Below, piece by piece: positions 62,966-64,000 of a stretch of 64,000 nt of DNA. Below the pieces are notes generated by a model. It worked only from the letters and a program-made list of their open reading frames with translations. It searched no databases and was not told the origin of the DNA. Within the stretch, counting starts at the first letter, position 1. Each line of letters begins with the position of its first letter. Source of the stretch: Bradyrhizobium sp. BR13661 (GTDB taxonomy: Bacteria > Pseudomonadota > Alphaproteobacteria > Rhizobiales > Xanthobacteraceae); NCBI RefSeq assembly GCF_029892425.1, contig NZ_JARXWB010000008.1:1-64000 (forward strand), read 5' to 3'. Position numbers and translations under genes: made by a program.

Positions 62966-64000
62966 ATGAGTGCCGCCGGAAATGAGCCGCTTGCCCGCCA
63001 GGCCTTGGCGTTTGTCCTGGCCGGTGGCCGCGGCAGCCGGCTGCTGGAATTGACCGACCGGCGCGCCAAGCCCGCGGTCTATTTCGGCGGCAAATCCCGC
63101 ATCATCGATTTTGCGCTGTCGAACGCCGTGAACTCCGGCATCCGCCGCATCGCGGTCGCCACCCAATACAAGGCGCACAGCCTGATCCGGCATCTGCAGA
63201 TGGGCTGGAACTTCTTCCGCCCCGAGCGCAACGAGAGCTTCGACATCCTGCCTGCGAGCCAGCGTGTCTCGGAGAACATGTGGTATGTCGGAACCGCGGA
63301 TGCGATCTACCAGAACATCGACATCATCGAGGCGCACGCCTGCCGGTTCATCGTCGTGCTCGCGGGCGACCACATCTACAAGATGGATTACGAGGTGATG
63401 CTGCGCCAGCATGTCGACAGCGGTGCCGACGTCACCATCGGCTGCCTCGAAATGCCGCGCCAAGAATCTTCCGGCTTCGGCATCATGCATGTCGACGAGA
63501 ACGGCTGGATCCAGCAATTCCTCGAGAAGCCCAAGGATCCGCCGCCAATGCCGGGCAAGCCCGACGTTTCGCTCGCCAGCATGGGCATCTACGTGTTCGA
63601 CGCCAAATTCCTGTTCGACCAGCTCAAGCGCGACGCCGAGGATACGAACTCGAGTCACGATTTCGGCAAGGACATCATCCCCTACATCGTCAAGAACGGC
63701 CGCGCCATCGCGCATCAGTTCTCGACCTCGTGCGTGCGGACCGGCACCGAACCGCGCTCCTACTGGCGCGATGTCGGAACCGTCGATGCGTACTGGGCGG
63801 CCAATATCGACCTCACGGACGTGGTGCCGGAGCTTGATCTGTTCGACCGCGCTTGGCCGATCTGGTCCTATTCGGAAATCACGCCGCCCGCCAAGTTCGT
63901 CCATGACGAGGAGAGCCGGCGCGGTTATGCCGTGAGCTCGCTGGTCTCGGGCGGCTGCATCATCTCCGGCGCCTCGCTGCGCCGCTCGCTGCTGTTCACC
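62966..64000 (+). CDS. glgC: Glucose-1-phosphate adenylyltransferase, 5' part (cut by window edge)
   Basis: The frame runs 345 codons from an ATG at 62966 to the window end without a stop. [20 protein letters not shown] is the nucleotide-binding loop, [20 protein letters not shown] holds the allosteric and substrate Lys region, and [16 protein letters not shown] and [20 protein letters not shown] mark the active site with the metal Asp. GlgC makes ADP-glucose, the control point of glycogen synthesis. The end of the enzyme, a beta-helix domain of about 75 residues, lies beyond the window. Confidence 0.96.
   Translation, partial: MSAAGNEPLARQALAFVLAGGRGSRLLELTDRRAKPAVYFGGKSRIIDFALSNAVNSGIRRIAVATQYKAHSLIRHLQMGWNFFRPERNESFDILPASQRVSENMWYVGTADAIYQNIDIIEAHACRFIVVLAGDHIYKMDYEVMLRQHVDSGADVTIGCLEMPRQESSGFGIMHVDENGWIQQFLEKPKDPPPMPGKPDVSLASMGIYVFDAKFLFDQLKRDAEDTNSSHDFGKDIIPYIVKNGRAIAHQFSTSCVRTGTEPRSYWRDVGTVDAYWAANIDLTDVVPELDLFDRAWPIWSYSEITPPAKFVHDEESRRGYAVSSLVSGGCIISGASLRRSLLFT

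Noticed and set aside
62810..63904. A 364-codon frame on the minus strand, against glgC
   Set aside because: The + strand encodes an unmistakable GlgC, so this is a shadow.

Overview
The window looks like chromosome from a Bradyrhizobium-type alphaproteobacterium. This is inferred from the high G+C content, GTG/TTG starts next to good ribosome binding sites, a Ku gene, a LexA box of the alphaproteobacterial GTTC-N7-GTTC type, and long palindromic and REP-like intergenic repeats. No database search was possible, so the genus is an inference.

Layout. Positions 1-4800 hold the truncated 5' part of an IS110-family transposase, a Ku end-joining gene, and an SOS cassette. The cassette starts behind a perfect LexA box at 2050 and encodes two Cys-rich small proteins, an SRAP/YedK peptidase and a DinB-type polymerase IV broken by one extra T. 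Positions 4.9-23.8 kb form a dense defence-like island. It contains a nuclease-nSTAND NTPase, a REase-HEPN/RusA/HEPN group, an RHH + NADAR pair, and a tightly overlapping five-gene operon (phosphoribosyltransferase-like, AAA ATPase, CARF-like Rossmann protein, SIS-HAD fusion, PfkB kinase). It also contains a Septu-like ATPase + HNH pair, a CHAT/caspase-like protease and another HEPN protein. The island stops at a 3' half of tRNA-Glu(CTC), which looks like an integration scar. No integrase is visible in the window.

From 24.4 kb onward the content is core-like metabolism. It begins with tRNA-Lys(CTT), a Spy/CpxP chaperone, an orphan TRAP binding protein, and leuA with a Leu-rich leader peptide and mutually exclusive hairpins. 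Next come a block of interspersed repeats, an SMP-30 lactonase, a GNAT and D-Ala-D-Ala ligase. A complete Nit1C-type nitrilase cluster (33.3-40.2 kb, eight genes) is divergent from a MocR regulator, and a 12-bp direct repeat lies in the shared intergenic region. After this come a second SMP-30 protein, a His/Met-rich periplasmic protein divergent from a Crp/Fnr regulator, and a four-gene sugar-type ABC transporter. An orphan branched-chain-type binding protein and several small secreted or membrane proteins follow, with an RlpA-like and a CmcJ-like protein.

The right end (54.3-61.9 kb) is a sulfonate/organosulfur uptake and desulfonation cluster: two or three binding proteins, permease, ATPase, an SfnB-like flavoprotein and an SsuD-like monooxygenase. 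Then come a Gly/Tyr-rich exported protein and the 5' part of glgC, which runs off the window.

The most interesting region is the five-gene operon at 10.1-17.2 kb. Its parts suggest that a nucleotide- or sugar-derived metabolite is made, sensed and destroyed, but it has none of the usual CBASS or CRISPR signal synthases.
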